Shown: positions 38,520 through 50,305, counted from the stretch's first letter. The stretch: DNA of 64,000 nucleotides from Desulforamulus aeronauticus DSM 10349 (GCF_900142375.1 NZ_FRAR01000004.1:186001-250000); one strand, 5' to 3'. Numbers and translations: made by a program. The notes: a model not told the origin generated them from the sequence alone.

Positions 38520-39878
38520 TTAGTTCTTCAAGCTTTGTATCGGTGCCGGGATGCGTCCTCCCCGGGAAACGAAATCTACTGCCTTGGCTTCTTTTATCGG
38601 TATAATGGGAGCATGACCCAGTAGCCCGCCAAATACTACGTTATCCCCAACCTTTTTACCCGGTGCAGGGATAATCCTAACAGCAGTGGTTTTAAAGTTA
38701 ACCATTCCGATGGCCATTTCGTCTGCGATAATCGCTGCTATCGTCTCGGCCGTAGTGTCCCCGGGAATGGCAATCATATCAAGGCCCACGGAGCAAACAC
38801 AGGTCATAGCCTCTAGCTTCTCCAACGTGAGAATTCCTTGCTCAGCAGCACGAATCATACCGGCGTCTTCACTGAGGGGAATAAATGCTCCAGAAAGACC
38901 TCCCACATAGGATGAAGCCATAGCTCCACCTTTCTTGACAGCATCATTTAATAATGCCAAAGCGGCAGTGGTACCATGGGTGCCGCAGGTCTCCAGACCC
39001 ATAGCTTCCAATACTTCTGCAACACTATCCCCCACTGCAGGTGTAGGTGCCAAAGATAAATCAATAATACCAAAGGGTACACCTAGCTTGGCAGCTGCTG
39101 CCCGGCCCACGAGTTCGCCCATCCGAGTAATCTTAAAGGCTGTCTTTTTTACCGTTTCGGCCAGGGTCCCAAAATCACTACCCTTTACCTTTTCCACAGC
39201 ATTTTTTACCACACCAGGCCCACTCACGCCTACGTTAATAACACATTCCGGTTCTCCAATACCATGAAAAGCCCCGGCCATGAAAGGATTATCTTCAGGA
39301 ACATTACAGAACACCACTAATTTAGCGCAGGCTAAGCCATCTTGGCTAGCGGTGCGCGCAGCACATTCTTTAATAATTTTACCCATCCGGTATACCGCAT
39401 CCATATTAATGCCATCCTTGGTGGAAGCAACATTAACCGAAGAACAAACCCTCTCTGTCGTGGAGAGTGCTTCAGGAATGGAATCAATTAAAATACGATC
39501 ACCTTTCGTAAAACCCTTATGTACCAAAGCAGAAAAACCACCGATAAAATTAACGCCTACCTCTTTAGCTGCCCTATCTAAGGCCTTCGCAAAATCAGTA
39601 TAGTTTTGGACATCACTACTCTCGGCCACCAATGAAATAGGGGTCACAGAAATCCGTTTGTTAATAATTGGAATGCCGTATTCTTTTTCGATTTCCTCAC
39701 CTGACTTTACCAAATTAGCAGCCGTGCGGGTAATTTTATCATAGATTTTCTGGCAGGCTTTTTTATGGTCTGCATCAGCACAATCCCGTAAGCTAATGCC
39801 CATCGTGATGGTACGAATATCTAAATTTTCTTCCTGAACCATGCGAATGGTTTCTAGAACTTCGTTTATACTGTACAT
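38520..39878 (-). CDS. UPF0210 / DUF711 family protein
   Basis: This 452-residue protein shows the UPF0210 pattern: [13 protein letters not shown] at the start, [27 protein letters not shown] and [23 protein letters not shown]. The family is distantly related to pyruvate formate-lyase structures but lacks the glycyl-radical loop; no reaction is assigned. It always accompanies a small ACT-domain protein, as here (39888-40190, nine bases upstream), suggesting amino-acid-responsive regulation of one by the other. The pair forms an operon ending at a strong terminator. Confidence 0.88.
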   Translation of the reverse strand: MYSINEVLETIRMVQEENLDIRTITMGISLRDCADADHKKACQKIYDKITRTAANLVKSGEEIEKEYGIPIINKRISVTPISLVAESSDVQNYTDFAKALDRAAKEVGVNFIGGFSALVHKGFTKGDRILIDSIPEALSTTERVCSSVNVASTKDGINMDAVYRMGKIIKECAARTASQDGLACAKLVVFCNVPEDNPFMAGAFHGIGEPECVINVGVSGPGVVKNAVEKVKGSDFGTLAETVKKTAFKITRMGELVGRAAAAKLGVPFGIIDLSLAPTPAVGDSVAEVLEAMGLETCGTHGTTAALALLNDAVKKGGAMASSYVGGLSGAFIPLSEDAGMIRAAEQGILTLEKLEAMTCVCSVGLDMIAIPGDTTAETIAAIIADEMAIGMVNFKTTAVRIIPAPGKKVGDNVVFGGLLGHAPIIPIKEAKAVDFVSRGGRIPAPIQSLKN

Positions 39879-39887
39879 AGTTTCCTC

Positions 39888-40190
39888 CTAAATACGGTGC
39901 ATGTACCGAAATACATCCTCATGCTGGGCCTCAATTTTAACACCCAGGTCTTGACCCGCCTGGTTAAGTGTTTCTTTCAGCAGATCTAATTCAATGGGGC
40001 TTTTTTCCATATCGGCAACCAAAACCATAGCAAAGAATTCCTGCAGAATAGTTTGACTGATATCTAATATGTTCACTTGGTTTTCTGCCAAGATAGTGGA
40101 TACCTTGGCGATAATGCCAACCCGATCCTGTCCAATAACGGATACGATGATTCTTTTACCAGATTGGCCAATTTTCATTTGATTTTGCAT
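39888..40190 (-). CDS. ACT-domain protein, UPF0237 family
   Basis: This 100-residue protein is a single ACT domain (VSVIGQDRVGIIAKVSTILAE, then LDISQTILQEFFAMVLVAD). ACT modules bind small ligands such as amino acids. It is the usual companion of UPF0210 proteins and probably forms a dimer or a complex with that partner. ATG 40190 follows AGGAGG. A conserved hairpin element (40212-40290) lies immediately upstream. Confidence 0.9.
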   Translation of the reverse strand: MQNQMKIGQSGKRIIVSVIGQDRVGIIAKVSTILAENQVNILDISQTILQEFFAMVLVADMEKSPIELDLLKETLNQAGQDLGVKIEAQHEDVFRYMHRI

Positions 40191-40211
40191 ATCTTTCCTC
40201 CTATTTTCAGG

Positions 40212-40290
40212 TTAGAAAAACTTGGCTTGCGCCAAGTCTTTAGACGTCGGCGAAGCCTTAGTTTTTCTTATACTTTCGTCAATAGATATT
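40212..40290 (-). repeat. Hairpin element copy 2 (upstream of the ACT/UPF0210 pair)
   Basis: In gene direction it reads TCTATTGACGAAAGTATAAG, then AGAAAAACTAAGGCTTCGCC, a GTC-TAAA-GAC apex, GGCGCAAGCCAAGTTTTTCT. The two halves pair along nearly the whole length, giving one stem of about 25 bp. It ends 22 bases before the start codon. Copies are at 32651-32735 and 63162-63287. Confidence 0.85.
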
Positions 40291-40308
40291 GTATATTTCA
40301 GAAAGTGT

Positions 40309-40344
40309 AAAAAATTAGCGCGAGGGATTTGTCCCCGCGCCTAT
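40309..40344 (-). terminator. Terminator after secF
   Basis: On the minus strand GGCGCGGGGA pairs with TCCCTCGCGC, followed by TAATTTTTT. It lies 10 bases past the secF stop. Confidence 0.9.
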
Positions 40345-40353
40345 ATTTTCGTC

Positions 40354-41232
40354 TTAGGCAGCAGCTTTACCAGCACGCTTGCGGTCTTTCTGTATTCTTC
40401 GTAAATCATACCAGCCAGGACCGGAGATGAAAATAGAAGAGTAAGCCCCACAAACAATACCGATTAGAAGTAGGGTTACAAAGTTACTAATGGTATTACC
40501 ACCAAAGAAGAGCAGAGCCAGCAAAACAAAGACAACAGTTAAAACGGTGTTAATGGAACGAGCCATCGTTTGCCAAAGAGACTTGTTGACCAATTCCCCT
40601 AAATCCTCTTTACGGTTCATCCTTAGATTCTCACGAATCCGGTCAAAGATAACAATGGTATCATTAATAGAATAACCTACGATCGTTAAAACTGCCGCCA
40701 CAAAGGTACTGTCGATTTGAATTTGCAGCAGCGAGGCTATCCCCGTCATGATCAAAACGTCGTGCAACAATCCTCCAATGGCCGCAATAGCTTGTAAAAA
40801 TTCAAAGCGCCAAGTGATGTAAAGACTCATTAGCACGGAGGCAATAACTAAAGCCAGAATTGCTTGCCTGGTTAGTTCCTTCCCAATCACAGGACCTACC
40901 AATTCATTGCGCAGCAGGGTGGCTCCACCCAGCTTTTCGCTAATTCCCTGAATGGCCTGTTCACTTTCTGTCTGGGACAACACCCTAGTACGAATCAAGA
41001 AAGTATTGTCACCACCGCTCTGTAACTGACTATCCTCTAGCTTGTAAGCCTCTAAGGAACCGCGTACGTCCTGTACAGTTACAGCGTTTTTAAACTTTAG
41101 TTCCACAATGTTACCACCTGTGAAATCAATGCCCAGGTTTAGACCACGAGTTAGTAAGGAACCCAAACCTAGAATTATGATGGCCAGGGAGATCATGTAG
41201 AAAATTTTACGTGTTTTAATAATATGAAACAT
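40354..41232 (-). CDS. secF: Protein translocase subunit SecF
   Basis: This 292-residue inner-membrane protein has six predicted transmembrane helices. The first periplasmic motif GLNLGIDFTGGNIVELKF and the TM4-5 region GYSINDTIVIFDRIREN are diagnostic of SecF. With SecD it uses the proton or sodium gradient to complete Sec-dependent export. It lies 15 bases downstream of secD and ends at a strong terminator, closing a long minus-strand cluster. Confidence 0.96.
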   Translation of the reverse strand: MFHIIKTRKIFYMISLAIIILGLGSLLTRGLNLGIDFTGGNIVELKFKNAVTVQDVRGSLEAYKLEDSQLQSGGDNTFLIRTRVLSQTESEQAIQGISEKLGGATLLRNELVGPVIGKELTRQAILALVIASVLMSLYITWRFEFLQAIAAIGGLLHDVLIMTGIASLLQIQIDSTFVAAVLTIVGYSINDTIVIFDRIRENLRMNRKEDLGELVNKSLWQTMARSINTVLTVVFVLLALLFFGGNTISNFVTLLLIGIVCGAYSSIFISGPGWYDLRRIQKDRKRAGKAAA

Positions 41233-41247
41233 CGTTTTCTTCCTCCC

Positions 41248-42486
41248 TTATGCCCCATATAACTTGGTATTTTTAATACCAGTGTCAGCGGTATTGTGCA
41301 ACATCCAGCGGGTAAAGGTAATGGCCGTAAACATACTGGTTACAATACCCACGCCCAATGCCACAGCAAAACTCTTGATGGGACCTGAACCGAAGTAGAA
41401 GAGTACGGCAACAGCAATTAAGGTTGTTACGTTAGAGTCCAATACTGCCACAAAGGCACGATTGAAACCGGAATTAATCGCTGAACGTAAGGTTTTACCT
41501 TCCTTCAGTTCTTCCTTCAAGCGTTCAAAAATAATTACGTTAGCATCCACCGCCATCCCCATGGACAATAGGAAAGCTGCAATACCCGGCAGAGTCAGCA
41601 CCACATGCAGACCGGAGAAAATTGCCAATACAATGATTGTGTAAACTAACAGAGCAAAGTTAGCTATCAAACCGGGCAAGCGGTAGTACAAGAGCATGAA
41701 AGCAAAGATAGCAATCACACCAATGATACCAGCCTTAACAGACTTATTCAAGGAATCCGCTCCCAAAGAGGGGCCTACGGTGCGTTTTTCAATAACCTCT
41801 GTTTGCAAAGGCAGTGCACCGGATTTTAGCAGAAGTGCAATGGTATGGGCTTCTTCCAGGCTACTGTAGCCAGTAATTCTTGCCTTACCATTGGGAATCG
41901 GTTCATTGACTGTTGGGTTTTGTAAAACTTGTCCATCTAACATAATCGCAATACGCTTATTTACGTTGGCAGCAGTTGCTTCGGCAAACTTTTTGGTGCC
42001 GGCTTCGTTAAATTCCAGAGTCACTTCTACTTGTCCAGACATAGGGTCCTTTGACTCGGTGGCATTTTTCAAGTCTGCACCAGTAATAATGGTTTTACCA
42101 TCTTCTGTCTTAAATTCTAAAAAGGCAGTTTTGATAATCTCATTGACTGCTTTCTCCGGATCCTGAATACCAGCCAGCTCTACAATAATGCGGTTTTTAC
42201 CCTCTTGCTGAATCAGCGGCTCGGAAACACCAAAGGCATTTACCCGGCGCTCAATAGTTTCCTTCAATTGACTCATGGTATCATTATTGACTTTGCCTAC
42301 TGCAGTATCCTTAGCTTCCAGGGTAACATGCACGCCGCCCCGTAAATCGAGCCCCAAGGATACTCCTTTGGTCAGCGGAAGCCATTTCACATTAGGAAAG
42401 ATAGGCTGTATGCTCAAAACAGCAATGACAGCTACAGCAATAACAACTGCGACCAGTCTAGTGACGCTGCCCCATTTCATCTCCAA
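41248..42486 (-). CDS. secD: Protein translocase subunit SecD
   Basis: This 412-residue protein has the D1 motif GVSLGLDLRGGVHVTLEA, the P1 periplasmic domain including ITGYSSLEEAHTIALLLKSGALP, and the TM4 motif GMAVDANVIIFERLKEEL. It is the shorter Firmicute-type SecD. Start ATG 42486 is retained; a second ATG lies two codons later. It is translated just upstream of secF; together they assist SecYEG. Confidence 0.96.
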   Translation of the reverse strand: MEMKWGSVTRLVAVVIAVAVIAVLSIQPIFPNVKWLPLTKGVSLGLDLRGGVHVTLEAKDTAVGKVNNDTMSQLKETIERRVNAFGVSEPLIQQEGKNRIIVELAGIQDPEKAVNEIIKTAFLEFKTEDGKTIITGADLKNATESKDPMSGQVEVTLEFNEAGTKKFAEATAANVNKRIAIMLDGQVLQNPTVNEPIPNGKARITGYSSLEEAHTIALLLKSGALPLQTEVIEKRTVGPSLGADSLNKSVKAGIIGVIAIFAFMLLYYRLPGLIANFALLVYTIIVLAIFSGLHVVLTLPGIAAFLLSMGMAVDANVIIFERLKEELKEGKTLRSAINSGFNRAFVAVLDSNVTTLIAVAVLFYFGSGPIKSFAVALGVGIVTSMFTAITFTRWMLHNTADTGIKNTKLYGA

Positions 42487-42570
42487 ATTTTTCCCCCTTT
42501 ATATGCTACAAATAAACAAAATTAATTATATACCTGCAAAAAACTCCTGTCAATTAACCTATTTCTTGGT

Positions 42571-43233
42571 TTAGAGCAGTTTTGCACCATTGATTACTAA
42601 TTCAAAATTACAGCCCAGGTAGTTAGCTGCCCGCCGACAAAGCATCATCCTGTTAAGAAATATTTCAAAATACTCCATTACTGGGCATATCTCAATATCA
42701 ATATTTAACTCCATAGTTATGGTACGTTGGTCATCATTAACATAGACAAAAGCATGGGAGGCAGCGTAATTAACTCGGTCATGTATATCAAAGGTAGCAA
42801 AATCCTGATTCCGCACCCGTGAACGATGCACATCTGACTTATCTGCCAAGATTAGGGCAGCAGCCACGGGATTTACCGGGTAACCATATTGCTCCTCATG
42901 ATTGGCAATGGACGAGGTAACCATACAGACTTCTTCCGGTGACATTCCCATATTCAGTAATAAATTGAAGGCAATATTGGCACCAGAGATACCATGATCA
43001 TTCCGACTGATAACATTACCAATATCGTGGAGGTAGCCGGCAATAGCTGCCAACTCACATTCCCGTTGGCTTTTCCCCAGTTTTTCCAAAATATTGCGGG
43101 ATATGCTGGAAACCAAATTGATATGCCTGTAACTGTGCTCGGTGAATCCCATGACACCTAAATACTCATTTCCCTTGCGAATACAAGCATCCACAATGGG
43201 GTTTGCCTTCACATCCTCCAAGGTTATAGCCAC
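42571..43233 (-). CDS. HD-domain phosphohydrolase
   Basis: This 220-residue protein has HD-domain metal ligands in YRHINLVSS, GYLHDIGNVI and the later ANHEEQYG and LADKSD. HD proteins hydrolyse nucleotides or phosphoesters; the substrate here is unknown. The GTG start at 43233 follows GGAGGGTGG. It lies between yajC and secD, a position where Peptococcaceae often have such a gene, so it may be co-transcribed with the Sec genes. No signalling domain such as GGDEF or PAS is attached. Confidence 0.82.
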   Translation of the reverse strand: MAITLEDVKANPIVDACIRKGNEYLGVMGFTEHSYRHINLVSSISRNILEKLGKSQRECELAAIAGYLHDIGNVISRNDHGISGANIAFNLLLNMGMSPEEVCMVTSSIANHEEQYGYPVNPVAAALILADKSDVHRSRVRNQDFATFDIHDRVNYAASHAFVYVNDDQRTITMELNIDIEICPVMEYFEIFLNRMMLCRRAANYLGCNFELVINGAKLL

Positions 43234-43257
43234 ACAACCACCCTCCGAAAACAGTTT

Positions 43258-43289
43258 TTATTAAAATAGAGTAGGACGAGCCTACTCTA
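43258..43289 (-). terminator. Hairpin after yajC, probable terminator
   Basis: TAGAGTAGG and CCTACTCTA form a nine-bp stem with a five-base loop, followed on the minus strand by TTTTAAT. It is 5 to 10 bases past the yajC stop, so downstream sec transcription may need read-through or an internal promoter. Confidence 0.7.
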
Positions 43290-43292
43290 CTG

Positions 43293-43577
43293 TTACTCAA
43301 AATCTTTTTTCTCTGTCACTTGGGCAATGGCATTTTTTAAAAGTTCAACGTTGACCTTGTCCGCCACTCTGACAATAACAGTGGTGTCTTTAATCTTAAC
43401 AACTGACCCCATGAGACCCCCAACCGTGACGATACCGTCTCCAACGTTGAGTGATTTCACCATTGCAGCATGTTGTTTCTGTCTCTTTTGCTGGGGCCTG
43501 ATCATTAAAAAATACAGAATGGCAAACAATGCTACAATATAAATAATAGAAGCAGTTTGTGGACCACCAAAATTCAA
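43293..43577 (-). CDS. yajC: Preprotein translocase subunit YajC
   Basis: This 94-residue protein has one transmembrane helix (ASIIYIVALFAILYFLMI) directly followed by RPQQKRQKQ and a soluble domain with VGDGIVTVGGLMG, the YajC pattern. TTG 43577 is preceded by AAAGGAGG at seven bases, so the frame upstream to 43622 is not used. YajC associates with SecDF. It sits between tgt and the HD-protein gene, giving the common order queA-tgt-yajC-secD-secF. Confidence 0.93.
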   Translation of the reverse strand: MNFGGPQTASIIYIVALFAILYFLMIRPQQKRQKQHAAMVKSLNVGDGIVTVGGLMGSVVKIKDTTVIVRVADKVNVELLKNAIAQVTEKKDFE

Positions 43578-43652
43578 TGTATAACCTCCTTTCTTTGATC
43601 TATCTTTAAAAATTCTTCCCATGACAGTATTTCCCTGCCATTGGATGAAAAT

Positions 43653-45817
<2,165 letters not shown>

Positions 45818-45975
45818 TATTTGAACATTTGTAATAGTATTGCAAAATCTTTCCTATTATATAACCACAAAATGGCAATATCAACTCAACATTCATTCGA
45901 CAATGTATGAACATTTCCTGCTTTGGAAGATGATTTATCCAGACATATAAGAAATATAAGTAGCAAATTTGTTTA

Positions 45976-46200
45976 TTAACGTCTAAGCAAAAAATTCAGC
46001 AGCAAGGTCAAGCATATACTTAATAATATTGAGGTTACTACCGGAAAGTAGAAAGTAAAATTGCCTCTTTGTATATGGATGTCACCAGGTAATTTACCTA
46101 AACCTGGAATTTTACCGACTAACAAAAGAAGTCCCCCCATGATTACCATCAGAAGCCCAAAAAAGATGAGTAATTTGGCCATGGATGACAAGGGCGTCAC
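45976..46200 (-). CDS. DUF2905 family small membrane protein
   Basis: This 74-residue protein has two transmembrane helices separated by the conserved KIPGLGKLPGDIHIQRGNF loop, the signature of DUF2905. Function is unknown. GTG 46200 overlaps the queH stop as GTGA and has GGGGGAG upstream, so translation is coupled to queH. In Firmicutes it commonly stands between ruvB and queH or queA, as here. Confidence 0.85.
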   Translation of the reverse strand: MTPLSSMAKLLIFFGLLMVIMGGLLLLVGKIPGLGKLPGDIHIQRGNFTFYFPVVTSILLSICLTLLLNFLLRR

Positions 46201-46769
46201 TTCTTCTCCCCCTTTTTATTAGGAACATTTTTTTTCGTCTGTCGATAATACCGATCCCGTTCACTATAGATACAACCACAATACTGCTGACGATACATCT
46301 CTAATTCCTTTGATTTAGCCGTAGCGGCTTTAAAGCCAGGGCGAAAATCCTCATAATAAAAAGGCACTCCGTACTGTTCTGCTAGGTTTTCACCAATTTC
46401 TTTAATCAGCTGGTGGTTCTGAAAGGGGCTTACCAATAAGGTTGTGGAAAAGGCAGTAAAATTTCCTTTTTTGGCCATCTGCGCCGTTCTTCTTAGGCGC
46501 ATGTTGTAGCACATCTGACAACGTCTTGTCTCTCGGTGCACCACTTCTTGGAGGTATTCATCCAGGCGATAATCATCATCAAAAATAACATGCCAGTTCT
46601 GCTGCCTGGCATAATCTTCTAACTGATCTCTTCTTTTTTTAAATTCGGTATAGGGGTGAATATTGGGATTATAAAACAATCCATGAACTTCGAAATCCTT
46701 TTCTCGCAGACTATTTAGCGGATAAATCGAACAGGGGCCACAACAGGTGTGTAAAAGTATTTTTTTCAT
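46197..46769 (-). CDS. queH: Epoxyqueuosine reductase QueH
   Basis: This 190-residue protein reduces epoxyqueuosine in tRNA to queuosine. It is the cobalamin-independent alternative to QueG. The conserved cysteines are LLHTCCGPCSIYP near residue 9, CQMC near residue 85 and YCGCIYSE near residue 165, thought to bind a [4Fe-4S] cluster and a second metal. Its place near queA and tgt supports the assignment. Start ATG 46769. It is followed by a coupled DUF2905 gene. Confidence 0.92.
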   Translation of the reverse strand: MKKILLHTCCGPCSIYPLNSLREKDFEVHGLFYNPNIHPYTEFKKRRDQLEDYARQQNWHVIFDDDYRLDEYLQEVVHRETRRCQMCYNMRLRRTAQMAKKGNFTAFSTTLLVSPFQNHQLIKEIGENLAEQYGVPFYYEDFRPGFKAATAKSKELEMYRQQYCGCIYSERDRYYRQTKKNVPNKKGEKK

Positions 46770-46844
46770 TTACCTTTAGACATTCCCTTTATGCAAAATT
46801 TTACTCTATGCAAAAGTATATCCGGATTGATAGCGAAATCATTC

Positions 46845-47243
46845 TCATACAGAAAGCCTTTCTTTAATGGCAAAGATGTCTTTATCATGTTTGTTAACCA
46901 TACTCACTGCATAATTAGCATTTAAAGCAACCTCGGAAATAAGGCTAAGGACTTCTTTATGATTATCATCAATCCGAGCAGACTGAGTAAATAGTTCCTC
47001 TCGGAATAATTCCTGATTTCTTTTAAGTTCTTTCACATCAGTTTTCAGTACTATTACATCAGTTTTAAGCTCTGCTACATCGGTTTTAAGCTCTGCTACA
47101 TCAGTTTTAAGTACCGCCACATCAGTTTTCAACTCCGCTACATCATTTCTGGTATCGACTAGTAATGCATTGTTATGACCAACCATTTTAATTAAATCTT
47201 CCATTAAAGACTCCAGCCTTGCCAATCTCTCCTCACTCATCAA
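46845..47243 (-). CDS. Heptad-repeat coiled-coil protein
   Basis: This 132-residue hydrophilic protein has about six consecutive seven-residue repeats of the form LKTDVAE between residues 40 and 85, flanked by helical ends (LARLESLMEDLIKMVG at the start). It has no membrane segment or signal peptide. Such repeats form a parallel coiled coil and expand or contract easily because the 21-base DNA unit is nearly identical. GTG or ATG starts at 47243 or one codon on; GGAGG lies upstream. Function is unknown; related genes are scattered in Desulfotomaculum-type genomes. It lies between ruvB and queH. Confidence 0.7.
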   Translation of the reverse strand: MMSEERLARLESLMEDLIKMVGHNNALLVDTRNDVAELKTDVAVLKTDVAELKTDVAELKTDVIVLKTDVKELKRNQELFREELFTQSARIDDNHKEVLSLISEVALNANYAVSMVNKHDKDIFAIKERLSV

Positions 47244-47294
47244 AAAATCCCTCCTCTAAAAGCATTACCCGTTACCTGATTATACCATGAACCG

Positions 47295-48329
47295 TTAAAA
47301 TAAGGTTCCCTGTTCCTGTTTACCTGTCTCTTCCATTTTAACTGGAATACCCAAGTGTTTATAGGCTGCAGGCGTTACAATTCTGCCCCTGGGGGTTCGG
47401 CTGAGAAACCCCAACTGCATTAAAAAAGGTTCCAGTACATCTTCCACCGTCTCGGTTTCTTCACTGATGGCAGCAGCTATGGTATCTAATCCCACTGGGC
47501 CACCATTAAACTTTTCAATGACAGCAAGCAATAATGTACGGTCAGAATGATCTAAGCCTAGAGGATCTACCTCGAAAAACTCTAAAGCCCTGGCAGCTAC
47601 ATCAGAAGTAATCTCCCCCTGTGCCCTTACCTGAGCAAAGTCCCGCACACGTTTTAATAGACGATTGGCTATTCTGGGGGTACCCCGGGAACGTCGGGCA
47701 ATTTCTTCAGCTCCGGATGGATCTATGGTAACAGTAAGAATAGTAGCCGCCCGGAGAATAATTCTTGTTAAATCCTCAGGTTGATAGAACTCCAGTCGAC
47801 TGATGATACCAAAGCGATCTCTCAACGGTGAGGCCAACATACCTGCGCGGGTGGTAGCACCAATTAGGGTGAATTTAGGCAAATCCAATCGAATGGAACG
47901 GGCACCGGGACCTTTTCCCAAGACAATGTCCAGGGCAAAATCTTCCATAGCAGGATATAAAATTTCTTCCACTGCTCTGCTGAGACGATGTATTTCATCA
48001 ATAAACAGCACGTCTCCCTCAGAAAGATTGGTTAAAATGGCCGCTAAATCCCCTTGACGCTCAATGGCTGGCCCGGAAGTAGTTCGTATGTTTACTCCCA
48101 TTTCATTGGCTATGATATTGCTAAGGGTAGTTTTTCCCAGGCCTGGTGGTCCAAAGAGCAGCACATGATCCAAAGGCTCTCGCCTTTGCCGAGCTGCTTC
48201 TATAAAAATGGAAATAGTCTCCTTAGCCTTTTGTTGACCAATATATTCATTTAATTTCTTAGGACGCAGGCTGGTTTCCAAGTCGTTATCCTCATTTTGT
48301 ATGGCAGCCGATACCAGTCTTTCCGTCAT
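47295..48329 (-). CDS. ruvB: Holliday junction helicase RuvB
   Basis: This 344-residue AAA+ motor has the RuvB N-terminal [18 protein letters not shown], Walker [12 protein letters not shown], Walker [10 protein letters not shown], sensor 1 [10 protein letters not shown] and a C-terminal winged helix ([15 protein letters not shown]). It drives branch migration with RuvA. It follows ruvA by 13 bases in a ruvC-ruvA-ruvB operon. Confidence 0.97.
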   Translation of the reverse strand: MTERLVSAAIQNEDNDLETSLRPKKLNEYIGQQKAKETISIFIEAARQRREPLDHVLLFGPPGLGKTTLSNIIANEMGVNIRTTSGPAIERQGDLAAILTNLSEGDVLFIDEIHRLSRAVEEILYPAMEDFALDIVLGKGPGARSIRLDLPKFTLIGATTRAGMLASPLRDRFGIISRLEFYQPEDLTRIILRAATILTVTIDPSGAEEIARRSRGTPRIANRLLKRVRDFAQVRAQGEITSDVAARALEFFEVDPLGLDHSDRTLLLAVIEKFNGGPVGLDTIAAAISEETETVEDVLEPFLMQLGFLSRTPRGRIVTPAAYKHLGIPVKMEETGKQEQGTLF

Positions 48330-48342
48330 AGTAACCTCCGGT

Positions 48343-48939
48343 TTACTTTAATGGAGTTAATTCCTTGAGAGCCAATTTAATAAGTCCAGAAACATCCTGC
48401 TGAGAATTTTTATGTTGTACTTTGGTGATGGCTTCTCTGGCTTCAGATTGAGAATATCCCAATGCCACCAAAGCAGCCAGAGCATCGCCCGCTCCGCCCT
48501 GGACAGACATTTCTGCCACTTCCCCTTGGGACACAATATTCGAACCCTTTAGCTTATCTTTTAATTCTAATAAGATTCGCTGAGCTGTTTTTTTCCCAAC
48601 ACCGGGCACTTTCACCAGTTGGTTAACATCATTTTCAATAATTATTGACCGAAGACGATTAGGAGCTAGACAAGAAAGGACAGCCAATGCTACCTTCGGG
48701 CCAACTCCAGCCACGTCTAGTAAGGCCAAAAAACAATCCCGTTGGTCTTCGTCAGAAAAGCCATATAATTGAATACCGTCTTCCCTCACTGCCATGTAGG
48801 TAAGTAATTTAATCTCTTGACCAGAACCAGGCATTGGGGTTGACAAAGGAACTTGCATTTGATAACCGATCCCATTAACATCAATCACAGCCCAGCCTGC
48901 ACCCGAAGTTGCTAAACTTCCTTTAATATAGGCAATCAC
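48343..48939 (-). CDS. ruvA: Holliday junction DNA-binding protein RuvA
   Basis: This 198-residue protein begins IAYIKGSL after GTG 48939. The upstream frame to 48981 lies inside ruvC and is not used: AGGAGG is well spaced to the GTG, and the GTGA overlap with the ruvC stop shows coupling. Domains are an OB fold, tandem helix-hairpin-helix motifs ([14 protein letters not shown] and [20 protein letters not shown]) and the C-terminal RuvB-binding domain after an acidic linker. Confidence 0.96.
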   Translation of the reverse strand: MIAYIKGSLATSGAGWAVIDVNGIGYQMQVPLSTPMPGSGQEIKLLTYMAVREDGIQLYGFSDEDQRDCFLALLDVAGVGPKVALAVLSCLAPNRLRSIIIENDVNQLVKVPGVGKKTAQRILLELKDKLKGSNIVSQGEVAEMSVQGGAGDALAALVALGYSQSEAREAITKVQHKNSQQDVSGLIKLALKELTPLK

Positions 48940-49427
48940 TTTATTCGACCTCCTGGTGATGAACTCCAGTGGGCATGGCAAATAGCAACTGCCAAAGCAT
49001 CTGCCACATCGTCAGGTTTAGGAATCTCCTGCAACGCCAAAAGGGTTTTAACCATAAACTGTACCTGTAGTTTTTCTGCCTTACCATACCCGGTTACTGC
49101 TTGTTTAACCTGCAAAGGCGTATATTCTGCTACCGGCAAACCGGTGTTGGCTCCTGCCAGCATAGCAATGCCTCTGGCGTGGCCCACCGCCAGCGCGGTC
49201 CGGGCATTTTTATTAAAAAACAACTCTTCTATAGCCATGCAATCGGGCTTATATTGAGTAATTACCTCCATAAGTCCCTGATAGAGATATTTTAGCCGTA
49301 ATGCTAACGGTAATTCCGGACCTGTCCTAAGACAATGATAAGCAATAGATTTATAACTGTTACCCTTAGCTTCCACCACTCCATAGCCGGTAATGGCGGT
49401 GCCTGGGTCAATTCCGAGAATGATCAT
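48936..49427 (-). CDS. ruvC: Crossover junction endodeoxyribonuclease RuvC
   Basis: This 163-residue resolvase has the catalytic acids in [15 protein letters not shown] (Asp7), [11 protein letters not shown] (Glu near 69) and [14 protein letters not shown] (Asp pair near 140). It cuts Holliday junctions after RuvAB branch migration. It is the first gene of the ruv group here and overlaps ruvA by four bases. bofC-like and yebC genes lie upstream, the usual Clostridia order. Confidence 0.96.
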   Translation of the reverse strand: MIILGIDPGTAITGYGVVEAKGNSYKSIAYHCLRTGPELPLALRLKYLYQGLMEVITQYKPDCMAIEELFFNKNARTALAVGHARGIAMLAGANTGLPVAEYTPLQVKQAVTGYGKAEKLQVQFMVKTLLALQEIPKPDDVADALAVAICHAHWSSSPGGRIK

Positions 49428-49502
49428 ATTGTGCCCCCAGTTTATTATACTGGAAACATTATACTACAAACTGCTGTTCTGTTGGGGAATAATTTGGCAA
49501 GT

Positions 49503-50108
49503 CTATTCTTGCAGTTCATCCAAATTTTCTAAAGCAGCATTCAAACCATCCTCGCTGGAAAATTCCAGTTCATACCGCAACTTAGCCTGTGTTTCGGGAT
49601 TCATTTGAAAAAAGTCCATGGCTTGCTGAAGTTTTACCTGAAAAGTGGGCTGTAAAGTATTGATGTCAATGTTCTCTTCTATACAGATTAATTTTTGATT
49701 ATAGCCAAGGGGTCCCTGAAAGATAGCCAATTTATTATTTTGTATCCCAAAATGCCGGAAGGAATTGTGATAATTGCAAAAATCATTTACTTTGGTCTGG
49801 GCTAAAAAGTCATTTTTAAGTTTTACTACTGAATAGCCTTTAGCTGCATATTGATTACTTAATTCCTGCTCTGTTTTGATATTTAAGGAACCGACAGTTC
49901 TTCTGGCCACCTCTTGTACGTCGCCGCAGATATATACCCTTTCCTCCCTAATTACCACATCCTGGAGAATAGCAGAGTCAGGTTGTTGTGCTAATGCTTG
50001 TAGAATAGTTGAATTGTTAAACAAACCAGGATTACTGATAAAACCTACCCCGCCTACTAAAATGAGCACTACCAGGATAGCCAAACTCCACGTTATTTTC
50101 TTATTCAT
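49503..50108 (-). CDS. BofC C-terminal-domain protein
   Basis: This 201-residue protein has an N-terminal membrane anchor or signal segment (WSLAILVVLILVGGVGFI) and a C-terminal BofC-like domain with HFGIQNNKLAIFQGPLG. BofC of Bacillus is a forespore-secreted inhibitor of the SpoIVB protease that times sigma-K activation. Clostridial homologues share only the C-terminal domain, and their role is inferred. It contains the ERVYICGDVQEVA segment before that domain. ATG 50108 is eight bases after GGAG; the frame opens three codons earlier. It sits between yebC and ruvC. Confidence 0.75.
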   Translation of the reverse strand: MNKKITWSLAILVVLILVGGVGFISNPGLFNNSTILQALAQQPDSAILQDVVIREERVYICGDVQEVARRTVGSLNIKTEQELSNQYAAKGYSVVKLKNDFLAQTKVNDFCNYHNSFRHFGIQNNKLAIFQGPLGYNQKLICIEENIDINTLQPTFQVKLQQAMDFFQMNPETQAKLRYELEFSSEDGLNAALENLDELQE

Positions 50109-50261
50109 ACTAACCACTCCTTTAACTGGTTAGTATTGCCATAAGCAAAAAGGAATATTCACCAAAGGGACTAATTGAATATTCTTTTGGAGACGGCTTG
50201 CCAAATTTCGATAGACCTTCAAAATAGATCTTTTAGGCCTAAGGCTTATAGCCCATCGTTA

Positions 50262-50303
50262 AAAAAAGAAGTGACACAAAAAACTTTTTGCGTCACTCTC
50301 TTT
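50262..50303 (-). terminator. Terminator after yebC
   Basis: On the minus strand AGTGACGCAAAAAG pairs with a near-complement ending TGTCACT, followed by CTTTTTTT. It starts at the yebC stop. Confidence 0.85.
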
Positions 50304-50305
50304 CG

